This document shows positions 7,969 through 23,770 of a stretch of DNA of 64,000 nt, one piece after another (positions within the stretch are counted from its first letter, which is position 1; the number at the start of each line of letters is the position of its first letter). The position numbers and the translations under genes are program-made. A model generated the notes under the pieces. The model saw only the letters and a list, made by a program, of their open reading frames with translations. It searched no databases and was not told the DNA's origin. Source of the stretch: Nocardia rhizosphaerihabitans (GTDB lineage: Bacteria; Actinomycetota; Actinomycetes; Mycobacteriales; Mycobacteriaceae). The stretch lies in NCBI RefSeq assembly GCF_014646295.1, contig NZ_BMNE01000002.1, positions 2,595 to 66,594 on the forward strand, in the 5' to 3' direction.

Positions 7969-8979
7969 ATGGTTGATCTCAAGCTCGGATACAAGGCATC
8001 GGCAGAGCAGTTCGGGCCGCGCGAGCTCGTCGAGCTGGCGGTGGCCGCCGAGGAGCACGGTCTCGACAGCGCGACCGTCAGCGATCACTTCCAGCCGTGG
8101 CGGCACAACGGCGGGCACGCGCCGTTCTCGCTGGCCTGGTTGGCCGCCGCCGGTGAGCGCACCGAGCGGATCATGCTCGGCACGTCGGTGCTCACTCCCA
8201 CCTTCCGCTACAACCCGGCGGTGATCGCGCAGGCCTTCGCCACCTTCGGCTGCCTGTACCCGGGCCGGGTGATGCTCGGTGTCGGCACCGGCGAGGCGCT
8301 CAACGAGATCGCCACCGGGTACAAGGGCGAATGGCCCGATTTCAAGGAGCGTTTCGCCCGGCTGCGTGAGTCGGTGCAACTGATGCGTGAGCTGTGGACC
8401 GGTGATCGCGTCGATTTCGAGGGCGAGTACTACCACACCGTCGGGGCCTCGATCTATGACGTGCCCAAGGGCGGCATCCCCGTCTACATCGCCGCGGGTG
8501 GCCCGGTGGTCGCCAGGTACGCGGGCCGCGCGGGTGACGGTTTCATCTGCACCTCCGGTAAGGGCATGGACCTCTACACCGAGAAGTTGCTGCCCGCCGT
8601 CGCCGAGGGCGCGGCCAAGGCCGACCGTGACCTCGCCGCCATCGACAAGATGATCGAGATCAAGATCTCCTACGACACCGATCCCGAACTGGCGCTGCAG
8701 AACACGCGCTTCTGGGCCCCGCTGTCGTTGACCGCGGAGCAAAAGCACGACATCACCGATCCGATCGAGATGGAGGCCGCCGCCGACGCGCTGCCGATCG
8801 AGCAGGTCGCCAAGCGGTGGATCGTGGCCAGTGATCCGGACGAGGCCGTCGCCCAGATCAAGCCCTACCTGGACGCTGGTCTGAATCACCTGGTCTTCCA
8901 CGCTCCCGGGCACGACCAGCTGCGGTTCCTCGATCTGTTCAAGCGGGATCTGGCGCCGCGTCTGCGCGCGCTGGGCTGA
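7969..8979 (+). CDS. fgd1: F420-dependent glucose-6-phosphate dehydrogenase
   Basis: A 336-residue protein, the same length as M. tuberculosis Fgd1 and very similar to it in sequence. It oxidises glucose-6-phosphate to 6-phosphogluconolactone while reducing cofactor F420. Catalytic residues of the characterised enzyme are conserved: His40 and Trp44 in SDHFQPW, Glu109 in [12 protein letters not shown] is preceded by AGGAG eight bases upstream; the GTG three codons earlier is too close to it. As in mycobacteria it lies just upstream of pta-ackA, but here a MerR gene and a Ddn-like reductase are interposed. It supplies F420H2 to enzymes such as that reductase. Confidence 0.96.
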   Translation: MVDLKLGYKASAEQFGPRELVELAVAAEEHGLDSATVSDHFQPWRHNGGHAPFSLAWLAAAGERTERIMLGTSVLTPTFRYNPAVIAQAFATFGCLYPGRVMLGVGTGEALNEIATGYKGEWPDFKERFARLRESVQLMRELWTGDRVDFEGEYYHTVGASIYDVPKGGIPVYIAAGGPVVARYAGRAGDGFICTSGKGMDLYTEKLLPAVAEGAAKADRDLAAIDKMIEIKISYDTDPELALQNTRFWAPLSLTAEQKHDITDPIEMEAAADALPIEQVAKRWIVASDPDEAVAQIKPYLDAGLNHLVFHAPGHDQLRFLDLFKRDLAPRLRALG

Positions 8980-8993
8980 CCGCGAACGTAACT

Positions 8994-9022
8994 GCCCGGC
9001 GGGCTCCGACAGTTCGCCGGGC
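8994..9022 (+). terminator. Hairpin after fgd1
   Basis: An 8-bp perfect stem GCCCGGCG/CGCCGGGC (8994-9001 with 9015-9022) with a 13-nt loop, 15 bp after the fgd1 stop and followed by GGTTT. It lies in the convergent gap between fgd1 and the MerR gene. The remaining sequence to 9113 shows nothing further. Confidence 0.5.
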
Positions 9023-9113
9023 GGTTTGCCTGTCGCCGTGGGAACCATTGAGCGACAAGCACTTCCAGGTGTATGCGCGGGCCGGTGCCGGGTCGGTATC
9101 GCCGGTCGAGGGA

Positions 9114-9497
9114 TTATCGGAGCGAGCAGGCGGGGTCGCTGGATTCGGCGGCGAGCGCGTCGACAAGCTGAGCGGCCAGCTGCCGCCGGATCGCGGCGAG
9201 CCGCTCGGCCGCCGCGTCGACCTCGTCGAGTTTGCGACGTAGTTCTTCGACGGAGTCGGGACAACCGTCACCCGAACCGTCGCCCGCGCGCAGGCAGGCG
9301 ACGAACGGATGCATGTCGGCCAGCTCGAACCCGACGGTGCGCAGCGCGTGGATCTTGCGCACGACGCGCAGTTCGACCTCGTCGTAGATCCGGTAACCCT
9401 TGGCGTCGCGCCGCGGCTCCACCAGCCCGTGCTGCTCGTAGTAGCGCAGCGCCCGGGCACTGGAACCGGTGCGTTCAGCCAGTTCGCCGATCAACAT
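9114..9497 (-). CDS. MerR family transcriptional regulator
   Basis: A 127-residue regulator with the N-terminal MerR winged helix (MLIGELAERTGSSARALRYYEQHGL, then GYRIYDE) and a C-terminal dimerisation coiled coil (residues about 85-118). Three cysteines lie in the C-terminal half, but they do not form the HgR/CueR/SoxR metal patterns, so the effector is unknown. GAGGAGG sits a few bases before the ATG. A dyad upstream at 9524-9537 is a likely binding site. It lies between the two F420-related genes, so control of F420-dependent reduction is possible (inference). Confidence 0.9.
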   Translation of the reverse strand: MLIGELAERTGSSARALRYYEQHGLVEPRRDAKGYRIYDEVELRVVRKIHALRTVGFELADMHPFVACLRAGDGSGDGCPDSVEELRRKLDEVDAAAERLAAIRRQLAAQLVDALAAESSDPACSLR

Positions 9498-9523
9498 GCG
9501 ACCTCCTCGATGACCGTGGCCGT

Positions 9524-9537
9524 CAAGGTAGACCTTG
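9524..9537. promoter_or_regulatory. MerR-type dyad
   Basis: A perfect inverted repeat CAAGGT-N2-ACCTTG lies 27 bp upstream of the MerR start. On the minus strand a TTGACA-like hexamer precedes it. MerR proteins bind such dyads between -35 and -10 elements. It could serve autoregulation. Confidence 0.6.
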
Positions 9538-9575
9538 CCGTCGGTGTCAAGGCAAGAACGCCGTGCGGGCGCTCG

Positions 9576-10082
9576 CTATGCCCGGCGCAGGGCGAACATG
9601 CGCAAGTTGCGCGCCGTGCGGTCGCGGTAGGCGGCGTAGGCGCCGGTGATCTCGATGAACCGGGCGAACAGCGCGTCCTTGTCCGCCTCGGGCACCGGGG
9701 TGGCGACAACGGGGATGCGCTCGCCCGCGATGGCCACCGTGGCCGACGGGTCGGCGAGCAGATTCCCCGTCCACGCCGGGTGGTGGTCTTGGCCGAAGTT
9801 GGAGCCGACCACATACAGGGTGTCGCCGTCGTGGACGTAGAGCAGCGGCTGGGTGCGCGCGACACCGGATTTGCGGCCGGTGGTGGTCAGCAGGATGACC
9901 GGTGCGCCGATCGGGCCGAGCACGGTGTACTTGGCGTCGGTGCGCTCGAGCAGGGCCCGGTCCAGCGGTGTCACCGTGCGGATCAGCCAGGAACCCGGCT
10001 TCGTCGCAGCGAATCGATTGGCGGCGCGGGACAGGAGATTGGTGCGGGAGCCCCACTGCCGATCCGGGAACTGCGAAGTCAT
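9576..10082 (-). CDS. Ddn-like F420H2-dependent nitroreductase/quinone reductase
   Basis: A 168-residue protein of the Ddn split-beta-barrel family. Diagnostic segments are APVILLTTTGRKSGVARTQPLLY, VGSNFGQDHHPAWTGNLLADP and the C-terminal tract with YRDRTARNLRMFAL. In mycobacteria this family reduces quinones and activates nitroimidazoles with F420H2. The frame is open upstream, but ATG at 10082 begins the family-like MTSQFPDRQW N-terminus. It is divergent from pta and close to fgd1, which makes F420H2. The native electron acceptor is inferred only. Confidence 0.88.
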   Translation of the reverse strand: MTSQFPDRQWGSRTNLLSRAANRFAATKPGSWLIRTVTPLDRALLERTDAKYTVLGPIGAPVILLTTTGRKSGVARTQPLLYVHDGDTLYVVGSNFGQDHHPAWTGNLLADPSATVAIAGERIPVVATPVPEADKDALFARFIEITGAYAAYRDRTARNLRMFALRRA

Positions 10083-10155
10083 GGCCGGACTATAACGCGG
10101 CCGATCGCGCCACACCGAACTCCGGAATCGCCGTCGATTAACTAAGCTCGCGACC

Positions 10156-12230
10156 ATGGTCGAACATGCCCCGTCCACCGTGTACATCGCCTCACCCGAG
10201 GGTGACACCGGAAAATCCACGGTGGCGCTCGGCGTTCTCCAGATGTTGTGCGCCACCACGGCCAGGGTCGGGGTGTTCCGCCCGATCACCCGCTCGACCG
10301 CAGAGCCCGACTACATCCTGGAACTGCTGCTCGAGCACAGCACCGCCGACATCGGGTACGACCAGGCCGTCGGCGTCACCTATGAGGACGTGCACCGCGA
10401 CCCCGACGCCGCGATCAGCGAGATCGTGATGCGGTTCCACGACGTCGCCAAGGCCTGCGACGCGGTGGTGATCGTCGGCAGCGACTACACCGACGTCGCC
10501 AGCCCGAGCGAGCTGCGCTACAACGCCCGCATCGCGGTGAACCTCGGCGCACCGGTGCTGCTGGTGGTGCGCGGCGCCGACCGCACGCCAGCCGAGGTCA
10601 AGCAGCTGGTGGAGCTGTGCTCGACCGAGCTGGCGGCCGAGCACGCCCAGCTGGTCGCGGTCGTCGTCAACCGGTGCGCGCCGGACGAGACCGACGAGAT
10701 CTGTTCCAGCCTGGACGGTTTCGACGTGCCGTCGTGGACGCTGCCCGAGGTGCCGTTGCTGATGGCGCCCACCATGGGTGAGCTGTGCGGCGCCATCGAC
10801 GGCGAGATCTACAGCGGCGACCCGGAACTGCTGCAGCGCGAGGCGCTCAGGATCATGGTCGGCGGCATGACCGCCGAGCACATCCTGGAACGACTCTCCG
10901 ACGGTGTGGTCGTGATCGCGCCGGGTGACCGCTCCGACGTTTTGCTCAGTGTGGTGAATGCCCATGAGGCCGAAGGGTTTCCGTCGCTGGCGGGCATCGT
11001 CATGAACGGCGGTATCCGGCCGCATCCGGCGATCGCGCGCCTGATGGAGGGCCTGCGTCCGAAGCTGCCGATCCTCACCACCGAGCTCGGCACCTATGAC
11101 ACCGCGAGCGCCGTGCACCGCACGCGTGGCCGGATGTGGGCGGGCAGCCCGCTCAAGGTCGACACCGCGCTGGCGCTGATGGAGGAGCGGGTCGACGCGC
11201 CTGAGCTGCTGAAACGAATCCAGGTGCCGCCGTCGCATGTGGTCACCCCGCAGATGTTCGAGTACCAGCTGATCGACCGGGCTCGCGCCGATCGCAAGCG
11301 AATCGTGCTGCCCGAGGGCGACGACGACCGCATCCTGCGCGCCGCGGGCCGGGTGCTGCAGCGCAAGATCGCCGACCTCACCATCCTCGGCGACGAGACC
11401 GCCGTGCGGGCCCGCGCCGCCGAGCTCGGTGTCGACATCGCCGCCGCGCAGGTGCTCGATCCGCGCAGCTCCGGCTACCTCGACGAGTTCGCCGCGGAGT
11501 ACACCGAATTGCGTAAGCACAAGGGCATGACGCTCGAGCGCGCCCGCGAAACCATAGCCGACATCTCGTATTTCGGCACGATGATGGTCTACAAGGGGAT
11601 CGCCGACGGCATGGTCTCCGGCGCCGCGCACACCACCGCGCACACCATCCGGCCCTCGTTCGAGATCATCAAGACCGTGCCGGGCGTCTCGACGGTGTCG
11701 AGCGTGTTCCTGATGTGCCTGGCCGATCGTGTCCTCGCCTACGGCGACTGCGCGGTGGTGCCGGACCCGACCTCCGAACAGCTCGCCGATATCGCGGTGT
11801 CCTCGGCGGAGACCGCGGCCCGTTTCGGCATCGATCCGCGGGTGGCCATGCTGTCGTACTCGACAGGGGCGTCGGGCACCGGTGCCGATGTCGACAAGGT
11901 CCGTGCCGCAACGGTATTGGTGCGCGAGCGCGCGCCGCAGCTGCCGGTGGAAGGCCCGATCCAGTACGACGCGGCGATCGAGCCTGCCGTGGCCAGCGCC
12001 AAACTGCCGGATTCCGAGGTGGCGGGCCGGGCGACGGTGTTCGTCTTCCCCGACCTCAATACCGGCAACAACACCTACAAGGCCGTGCAGCGCAGCGCGG
12101 GCGCGGTCGCGATCGGCCCGGTGCTGCAGGGTCTGCGCAAGCCGGTCAACGACCTGTCGCGTGGCGCGCTGGTCGCCGACATCGTCAACACGGTGGCCAT
12201 CACCGCGATCCAGGCTCAGGGAGACGACGC

Positions 12231-12234
<4 letters not shown>
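10156..12234 (+). CDS. pta: Phosphate acetyltransferase
   Basis: A 692-residue long-form Pta. The N-terminal third is a dethiobiotin-synthetase-like P-loop domain (SPEGDTGKSTVALG), the middle is a DRTGG domain, and the C-terminal 330 residues are the PTA/PTB catalytic domain (RIVLPEGDDDRILRAA, SYSTGASGTGADVDKV, FPDLNTGNNTYKAVQR). It converts acetyl-CoA and phosphate to acetyl phosphate. It overlaps ackA by 4 bp (GTGA), making a coupled acetate overflow/assimilation pair. The 73-bp gap to the divergent Ddn-like gene must hold both promoters. Confidence 0.97.
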
Positions 12235-16883
<4,649 letters not shown>

Positions 16884-16887
<4 letters not shown>

Positions 16888-18365
16888 CGGTACTCCCGCA
16901 GCCGGGGCCACAGGCCGAGCGCGACGCACACGGCGGCCACGATGCCGAGGACGAACGCGCCGGGAGCCAGGAAGGCCAGCACGTCGATGGCCTGGGAGAC
17001 CCTGTCGCGCAAGGTGTCCCGGGTGGCCGCGGAGGCCTTGCCGAGGGCCCGGTCGAGCGCGTCGACATGGGCGGCCGCGTCGGCGGCGCTCGGGCCGGTG
17101 GCGACGGCGGCGGCGCCGGTGAAGTCGCCGCGGGCGAGGGTGTCGTTCATCCGCTGATGCGCCGACTGCCAGCGAGCCAGCGCGGCGCGCGCGTCGCCGA
17201 CCTCGCTGCGGGCGGGCGCGTCCCCGGGATAGCCGTCGAGCAGTTCGGTCAGCCGGGCGGTGTTGGTATCGAAGGTGCGGTCGTAGTCGCCGGTCGCGTC
17301 GCGGCGCACCAGCTTCACCATCTCCGCCGCCCTGGCCTGCTGCACCAGGATGCGGCTCTCGGCCAGCCGGGCCGCGGGGACCGCGCCCTGGTCGCGGCAG
17401 CGGATCATCGACACCGCCGACACCGAGCCTGCCGCCACGGTCCAGATCAGGGTCAGCGCCAGCGCGCCGGTGCCGATCAGCAGGCCCATGTTGAACACCC
17501 GCCGCGACCGGCGGGCCAGTTCCACCTGGACCCAGATCAGCGCGCCGAGCGCCACCATCAGCAGCGCGATCGCGGGCCACGGCGGCAGCACATGCCGGTC
17601 CTGTGCGGCGGTGATGGCGTCGAGCCGGTGGCTCTCCAGTTCCTCGGCCATCGGCAGCAGCGTGGTCTGCATCTGATGCGAGGCCTCGCTGAGATAGGCA
17701 GCGCCGACCGGGTAGCCGTTGCGGTTGTTGGCGCGCGCGGTCTCGATCAGGCCGGTGTAGACGGGCAGGCCGGTGGCGATGCCGGTGCGCAGTTTGCGGT
17801 CGGTGCCGGACGGGTCGGCGGCTTCCTCCACGGAGATGTGGCCCGCCTGGGTCACCAGCTCGGCGGCGGCCTCACCGATGGCCTGGGTGTAGCGATCGCG
17901 CACGGCAGCCGGTTCGAGTCCGCCGGCCAGGAATGCGGTGCCCGCGGCGGCGTCGGCGATCGAGAGGGAGGTGTAGAGGAGATTGGCCGAGTGCGCGTCG
18001 GGTTCGGTGTCGTCGAGCAGGACGCCGAGAGCTTGCTGGCGATCGCTGACGGTCGCCGAGGTCACCGCGCCCGCCGCCACGCACAACACCATCAGCACCA
18101 GTCCGGCCACCATCAGCCTGCCCGGCGAAGACTGCACGAAACCACGCAGACGCGCCGGATCGAACAGCGCACGCAGCGCCTTCACATCCGGTGCGGGCGG
18201 CCGGTCGGCGACGATCGCGGGCCGCCGCAACGGCGCGCGCCTGCTCGCCTCCGGCTGGACGACTACCCTCTCCGCGCCGTGCGCACCGCCCGTGGCCTGC
18301 GGTGACGGGCCGGAACGGACGGCCGCCACTTCGGTCGAGGCATCGCGATTCCCCGAGTCGACCAT
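16884..18365 (-). CDS. glnX: GlnX transmembrane signal transducer
   Basis: A 493-residue four-helix membrane protein. It has a Pro/Arg-rich cytoplasmic N-terminus, TM1 at residues about 82-104, a helical extracytoplasmic domain, TM2 and TM3 at about 262-315, a second extracytoplasmic domain, and TM4 near 460-485. This matches the sensor-like GlnX that couples lipoprotein GlnH to kinase PknG. GGGGAGG precedes the ATG at good spacing. It is the first gene of the glnX-glnH-pknG operon, reading away from mutT3. Confidence 0.9.
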
Positions 18366-18388
18366 CGTTCACCTCCCCGTGCTGTCCG

Positions 18389-18406
18389 CGCACCACTTGT
18401 GGTGCG
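18389..18406. promoter_or_regulatory. Palindrome between glnX and mutT3
   Basis: CGCACCAC-TT-GTGGTGCG, a perfect 8-bp inverted repeat with a 2-bp centre, 24 bp upstream of glnX in the divergent gap. The position suits an operator for the glnX-glnH-pknG transcript, though a hairpin is also possible. The binding factor is unknown. Confidence 0.45.
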
Positions 18407-18494
18407 GAGTTTATTGTGGTCCTACCGGTGGCGCAGCCCCTCAGACACCCCCGAAGCGGTTGCTGCTCGGCTGCTACGGAGGAAAGAGTATTGG

Positions 18495-19127
18495 ATGCGC
18501 GGTGACGGAGACGGCTGGTCGAACAGCCCGGGCGGAGTGCGGCACTGGGGCAAGTACGGTGCGGCGGGCCTGTTGGTGCGCGCGCCGCTGCCCCGCGGTG
18601 GTTCGGCGGTGCTCCTACAGCACCGTGCGCCGTGGAGCCATCAGGGCGGCACCTGGGCCATTCCCGGTGGCGCGCGGGATTCGCACGAGAGCGCCGAACA
18701 CGCCGCGGTCAGGGAAGCGTGGGAGGAAGCGGGTATCACCGGCGACCTGCTGCGGGTGCGCGGCGAACGGCTGACGATGACCGCGCCGAGCGGCTGGACC
18801 TACACCACCGTGGTCGCCGACGCCGAGAGTCCGCTGGCCACCATCGCCAACAGGGAGAGCTCCGAGCTGGTCTGGGTGCCCGAGGACGAGGTCACCGACC
18901 TGCCGCTGCACCCAGGTTTCGCGCTGGCCTGGATCACCCTGCGTGCGGTACCGGTGCGCATCCGCTTCGCAGACGCTCCCGTGCCTGATCTGCCGCGCAC
19001 GGTCGAGATCGCCGATCGGGGATTCTTCTGGCTGCACACGCAGGCCGACGGCCCCGGCGACGAGGTGACCATCGGCCCCGACCAGCCCGGCGAGCTCGCC
19101 GCCGCGCTCACGAAGCTGCTGTCCTGA
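18495..19127 (+). CDS. mutT3: Nudix hydrolase, MutT3-like
   Basis: A 210-residue Nudix hydrolase. The Nudix box is complete, from the glycine pair of IPGGARDSHES to REAWEEAGI, with the metal-binding Glu residues present. Size, sequence and position between glnX and thiE match mycobacterial MutT3, which hydrolyses oxidised guanine nucleotides to keep them out of DNA. GGAGG lies about 11 bases before the ATG. It is divergent from glnX and convergent with thiE. Confidence 0.9.
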   Translation: MRGDGDGWSNSPGGVRHWGKYGAAGLLVRAPLPRGGSAVLLQHRAPWSHQGGTWAIPGGARDSHESAEHAAVREAWEEAGITGDLLRVRGERLTMTAPSGWTYTTVVADAESPLATIANRESSELVWVPEDEVTDLPLHPGFALAWITLRAVPVRIRFADAPVPDLPRTVEIADRGFFWLHTQADGPGDEVTIGPDQPGELAAALTKLLS

Positions 19128-19162
19128 ACGCATGCCCGTGCTGTGGGCACGCGCGGCCAGGC

Positions 19163-19864
19163 TCAGTCGGTAGCCGCGAGCAGGGCCTGCTTGAGCTCGC
19201 GCGCTGCGGCTTCCGGGTCGGCCGCTTCGGTGATCGCACGGACCACGACGACCCGCCGCGCACCAGCGGACAGTACCTCGGGCAGCCGTTCGACATCGAC
19301 ACCGCCGATCGCGAACCACGGCATCGTCGGGTGTGCCTCGGCGGTGGACCGCACCAGGTCGATGCCCGCGGCCTGACGGCCCGGCTTTGTCGGCGTGGTC
19401 CAGATCGGGCCGGTGCAGAAGTAGTCCAGGTGGCCGTCGATCGCGGCGAGACCGGCCTGGGCGCGGTTGTGGGTGGACCGGCCGATCACCACGTCGGGGC
19501 CGAGGATGCGGCGCGCGTAGGCGGGCGGTAGGTCGCCCTGGCCGAGATGCAGGACGTCGGCGCCCGCGGCCAGCGCGATGTCGGCGCGGTCGTTCACCGC
19601 GAGCAGCGCGCCGTGCCTGCGGGTGGCCGCCTTGATCTCGGCCAGCGCGCCTAGCTCGGCCTTGGCCTCCAGCGGGCCGAATTCGGCCTCACCGGGCGAC
19701 CCCTTGTCTCTGAGCTGCACGATGTCGACGCCACCCGCGAGCGCGGCATCGACGAACCTGGCCAGATCACCCTTGTCCCGGCGCGCGTCGGTGCACAGAT
19801 ACAGCAGCGCGCTGGACAAGCGCTCCCTGGGCGGGACGGATCGATTCGGATGGGAGGGCTGCAC
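19163..19864 (-). CDS. thiE: Thiamine-phosphate synthase
   Basis: A 233-residue TIM-barrel enzyme joining HMP pyrophosphate and thiazole phosphate to thiamine phosphate. Visible signatures: [71 protein letters not shown] and FAIGGV. The GTG at 19864 is the most upstream start giving the expected length. It is divergent from thiO, separated by 78 bp that hold a perfect 7-bp inverted repeat rather than a riboswitch. Confidence 0.95.
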   Translation of the reverse strand: MQPSHPNRSVPPRERLSSALLYLCTDARRDKGDLARFVDAALAGGVDIVQLRDKGSPGEAEFGPLEAKAELGALAEIKAATRRHGALLAVNDRADIALAAGADVLHLGQGDLPPAYARRILGPDVVIGRSTHNRAQAGLAAIDGHLDYFCTGPIWTTPTKPGRQAAGIDLVRSTAEAHPTMPWFAIGGVDVERLPEVLSAGARRVVVVRAITEAADPEAAARELKQALLAATD

Positions 19865-19871
19865 GGTGTCG

Positions 19872-19890
19872 ACGGTAGTCGCGCTACCGT
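19872..19890. promoter_or_regulatory. Inverted repeat in the thiE/thiO divergent promoter
   Basis: ACGGTAG-N5-CTACCGT (19872-19878 with 19884-19890), perfect arms. It is 7 bp from the thiE GTG and 52 bp upstream of the thiO ATG. It could be an operator acting on both directions. The gap lacks the thi-box elements CTGAGA and ACCTGA, so TPP-riboswitch control is not visible here. Confidence 0.5.
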
Positions 19891-19942
19891 GGAGAAGCGA
19901 CGCCGAGGCGTTCGACAGGCGGAAAAAGACAGGTGGAACGTG

Positions 19943-21021
19943 ATGCGGACTCTGGCGGTCGTTGGCGGCGGCGCCGTCGGACTCGCCGTCGCATGGCAGG
20001 CCGCCGAGGCGGGCTGGACCGTCACCGTTTTCGATCCGGCGCCCGGTTCCGGCGCGTCCTACGTGGCGGGCGGGATGCTCGCGCCGCTGTCGGAGGGCTG
20101 GCCCGGTGAGGACCGGGTGCTGGCTTTCGGCGCCGCCGCGCTCGACGCCTGGCCCGCGTTCGCCGAGCGACTGCGCGCGGTCACCGGCGAATCGGTGTTC
20201 GTCGCCGACGAGACACTGACCGTCGCCCTCGACGGCGCCGATGCCGCCGACCTGCGCACCGTCGCGGACTGGCTGGCCGGTTTCGGGCACGACCTGCAAG
20301 TACTGGATCGCGCCGGGGTGCGTGCGGTGGAGCCCGTGCTGGCCCGCACCGTGCGGGCCGGTCTGCTGGCCACCACCGAGCCCGCGATCGACAACCGCCG
20401 GGTGCTGCGCGCCCTGCGTGCCGCCTGCACTGCCGCCGGTGTCGAGATTCGCGCGGAAGCCGTTGTCGCACTGGACGATCTACCGCACGACCGGGTGGTG
20501 CTCGCCGCGGGCGCGCATTCCTCGGACCTGTGGCCCGGCCTGCCGGTGCGGCCGGTGAAGGGCGAGATCCTGCGGCTGCGGCAGCGGCCCGGCGTGAGTC
20601 CGGCGCCGAGCCGGGTGATCCGGGCGCGCGTGCACGGCAGGCAGGTCTACCTGGTGCCCCGCGAGGACGGCATCGTCGTCGGCGCCACCCAATACGAAGC
20701 CGGTTTCGACACCACCGTCACCGTCGGCGGTGTCCGCGACCTGATCGCCGACGCCGAGGTGATCCTGCCCGGCATCTCGGAATACGAACTGGCCGAGGCG
20801 AATGCGGGCTCCCGGCCCGGCACCCCCGATAACCTGCCGCTGCTCGGCCCGCTCGACGACCGGGTCGTCGCCGCCACCGGCCACGGCCGCAACGGCATGC
20901 TCACCCTCGCCCTCACCGCGACCCTGGTCCCGCGGCTGCTCGACGACGAGTCGCCCGCGATCGCGGAAGTCGCCTCACCACAACGCTTTCCGGCGTTGCA
21001 GCTGTTCCAAGGAGGAGTTCG

Positions 21022-21025
<4 letters not shown>
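19943..21025 (+). CDS. thiO: Glycine oxidase (thiazole branch of thiamine synthesis)
   Basis: A 360-residue FAD-dependent oxidase of the DAO family. The Rossmann dinucleotide loop is [19 protein letters not shown] at the N-terminus. [28 protein letters not shown] and the C-terminal [16 protein letters not shown] are typical of ThiO. It oxidises glycine to the imine used by ThiG. AGGTGG is 6 bases before the ATG. It overlaps thiS by 4 bp (ATGA), beginning the thiO-thiS-thiG operon. Confidence 0.95.
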
Positions 21026-21991
<966 letters not shown>

Positions 21992-22074
21992 GGGTCGGGG
22001 TCATCCTCGAGGATGACCCGACTCGCGACCTCACGGCGACGCGCTCGCCATCTTTGTCGGGCAAGCTGGGGCCC

Positions 22075-23007
22075 ATGATCGAGCTGAGGGGCCTGACCAA
22101 GCAATTCGGCCAGACCGTCGCGGTGCAGGATCTCTCGTTCACCGTCCACCCAGGACAGGTGACCGGGTTCCTCGGACCCAACGGTGCCGGTAAATCGACG
22201 ACCATGCGGATGATCCTCGGCCTGGACCGGCCGACTTCGGGCACCGCGCTGATCGACGGCAAGCGCTACGAGGATCTGGAGCGTCCGCTGACCCAGGTCG
22301 GCGCGCTGCTCGATGCCAAGTGGGTGCATCCGAACCGGTCGGCGCGCGCGCACCTGGAGTGGCTGGCCGTATCCAACGACCTGCCCAAGTCGCGGGTCGA
22401 GGAGGTGCTGCGGCTGGTCGGCCTGTCCGAGGTGGCCGGCAAGAACGCCGGTGGCTTCTCGCTGGGTATGTCGCAGCGGCTCGGCCTGGCGGGCGCCCTG
22501 CTCGGCGATCCCAAGGTGCTGCTGTTCGACGAGCCGGTCAACGGTCTCGACCCCGAGGGCATCCTGTGGATCCGCCGCTTCATGCAGCGCCTCGCCGCCG
22601 AGGGCCGCACCGTGCTGGTGTCGAGCCACCTGCTCTCGGAGATGGCCCAGACCGCCGAGCATCTGATCGTCATCGGCCGTGGTCAGCTCATCGCCGACAC
22701 CACCACCAAGGACTTCATCGACCGCGCCTCCGAGCAGTCGGTCCGGGTCCGCAGTCCCCAGCTGGACCAGCTGCGCAGCCTGCTCACCTCGCACGGCATG
22801 ACCGTGCGGGAAGAGGGCGATGCCGCGCTGATCGTCGCGGGCGTGACCAGCGACGAGGTCGGCAAGGTGGCCGGAACCAACAACGTCACGCTCTACGAGC
22901 TGGCTCCGCAGCAGGCCTCCCTCGAGGAGGCGTTCATGCGGATGACCGGCGGCGCCGTGGAGTACCACGGAGCAGGCCTCGACCAGGTGATGGGAGGTGC
23001 GCTCTGA
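22075..23007 (+). CDS. ABC transporter ATP-binding protein
   Basis: A 310-residue ABC ATPase of the DrrA/CcmA type. Walker A is GPNGAGKST, signature LGMSQRLGLAGALLGDP, Walker B VLLFDEPVNGLDPEG, then switch His in SSHLL. The C-terminal 80 residues form the extra domain usual in ABC-2 exporters. The ATG before IELRGLTKQFG was preferred to an upstream TTG. It overlaps the permease by one base (TGATG). Substrate unknown; export or resistance is the usual role. Confidence 0.9.
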   Translation: MIELRGLTKQFGQTVAVQDLSFTVHPGQVTGFLGPNGAGKSTTMRMILGLDRPTSGTALIDGKRYEDLERPLTQVGALLDAKWVHPNRSARAHLEWLAVSNDLPKSRVEEVLRLVGLSEVAGKNAGGFSLGMSQRLGLAGALLGDPKVLLFDEPVNGLDPEGILWIRRFMQRLAAEGRTVLVSSHLLSEMAQTAEHLIVIGRGQLIADTTTKDFIDRASEQSVRVRSPQLDQLRSLLTSHGMTVREEGDAALIVAGVTSDEVGKVAGTNNVTLYELAPQQASLEEAFMRMTGGAVEYHGAGLDQVMGGAL

Positions 23008-23762
23008 TGGGCGTGCTCGCTGCGGAACGAATCAAGCTCACCTCGACCCGCTCGCCCTGGTGGTGCTCGGCGATCGTGGTTCTCCTCGGCATCGGCCTGG
23101 CCGCGCTGATGGCGGTGATCACCAATATCGACGCGGAGCCGGGAGAGGGCCCGCCCGCGCTCACGCCCAGCCTCGCGGCCTCCGGTGTGACCGGTTTCGG
23201 CGTGATGGTGCTGATGATCATGGCCGCCCTGACGGTCACCAGCGAGTACCGCTTCGGCGTGATCCGCTCCAGCTTCCTCGCGGTGCCGAACCGGTCGAAG
23301 GTGATCGTGTCCAAGGCCGGTCTGGTCGGTGTGTACGCGGCGGTGCTGACCGGTGTCCTCGCGCTGGTCGCGTTCGTCGTCGCCAAGCTGATCGCCGGTG
23401 ACGGCGCCCCGATGCTGGTGCTGGACGGCAACTGGCGAGCGATCTACGGCATCCCGATCTACGCGTTCCTTTCGGTGCTGCTGGCGATCGGTGTCGGCGT
23501 GCTGGTGCGCCAGTCCGCGGCGGCGATCTCGCTGATCGTGCTGTGGCCGCTGCTGATCGAGGGTTTGCTCGGCGCGTTCGGCAGCTTCGGTCGCGCTGTC
23601 AATCCGTGGCTGCCGTTCGCGAACGTGAACCGGTTCCTGAGCGTCGAGGAAGTGTCGGGCAACTGGCACTGGGGCGTGTGGGGCAGCCTGATCTACTTCG
23701 CCGTCTTCGTGGCGATCGTGTTCGGTGGTGCGCTCGTGGTGGTCAACCGCCGCGACGCCTGA
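23007..23762 (+). CDS. ABC-2 type permease
   Basis: A 251-residue integral membrane protein with about six hydrophobic helices. It begins with a short cytoplasmic VLAAERIKLTSTRSPWW segment, a common N-terminal feature of ABC-2 permeases. The TVTSEYRFGVIRSSFLAVPNR loop is typical of the NatB/ABC-2 group. It is coupled to the preceding ATPase. The exported substrate is not identifiable. Confidence 0.87.
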   Translation: MGVLAAERIKLTSTRSPWWCSAIVVLLGIGLAALMAVITNIDAEPGEGPPALTPSLAASGVTGFGVMVLMIMAALTVTSEYRFGVIRSSFLAVPNRSKVIVSKAGLVGVYAAVLTGVLALVAFVVAKLIAGDGAPMLVLDGNWRAIYGIPIYAFLSVLLAIGVGVLVRQSAAAISLIVLWPLLIEGLLGAFGSFGRAVNPWLPFANVNRFLSVEEVSGNWHWGVWGSLIYFAVFVAIVFGGALVVVNRRDA

Positions 23763-23770
23763 CAAGCCAG

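Noticed and set aside
19865..19942. Possible TPP riboswitch between thiE and thiO.
   Set aside because: The gap is 78 bp and lacks CTGAGA and the ACCTGA...GGGTAAT elements found upstream of thiC.
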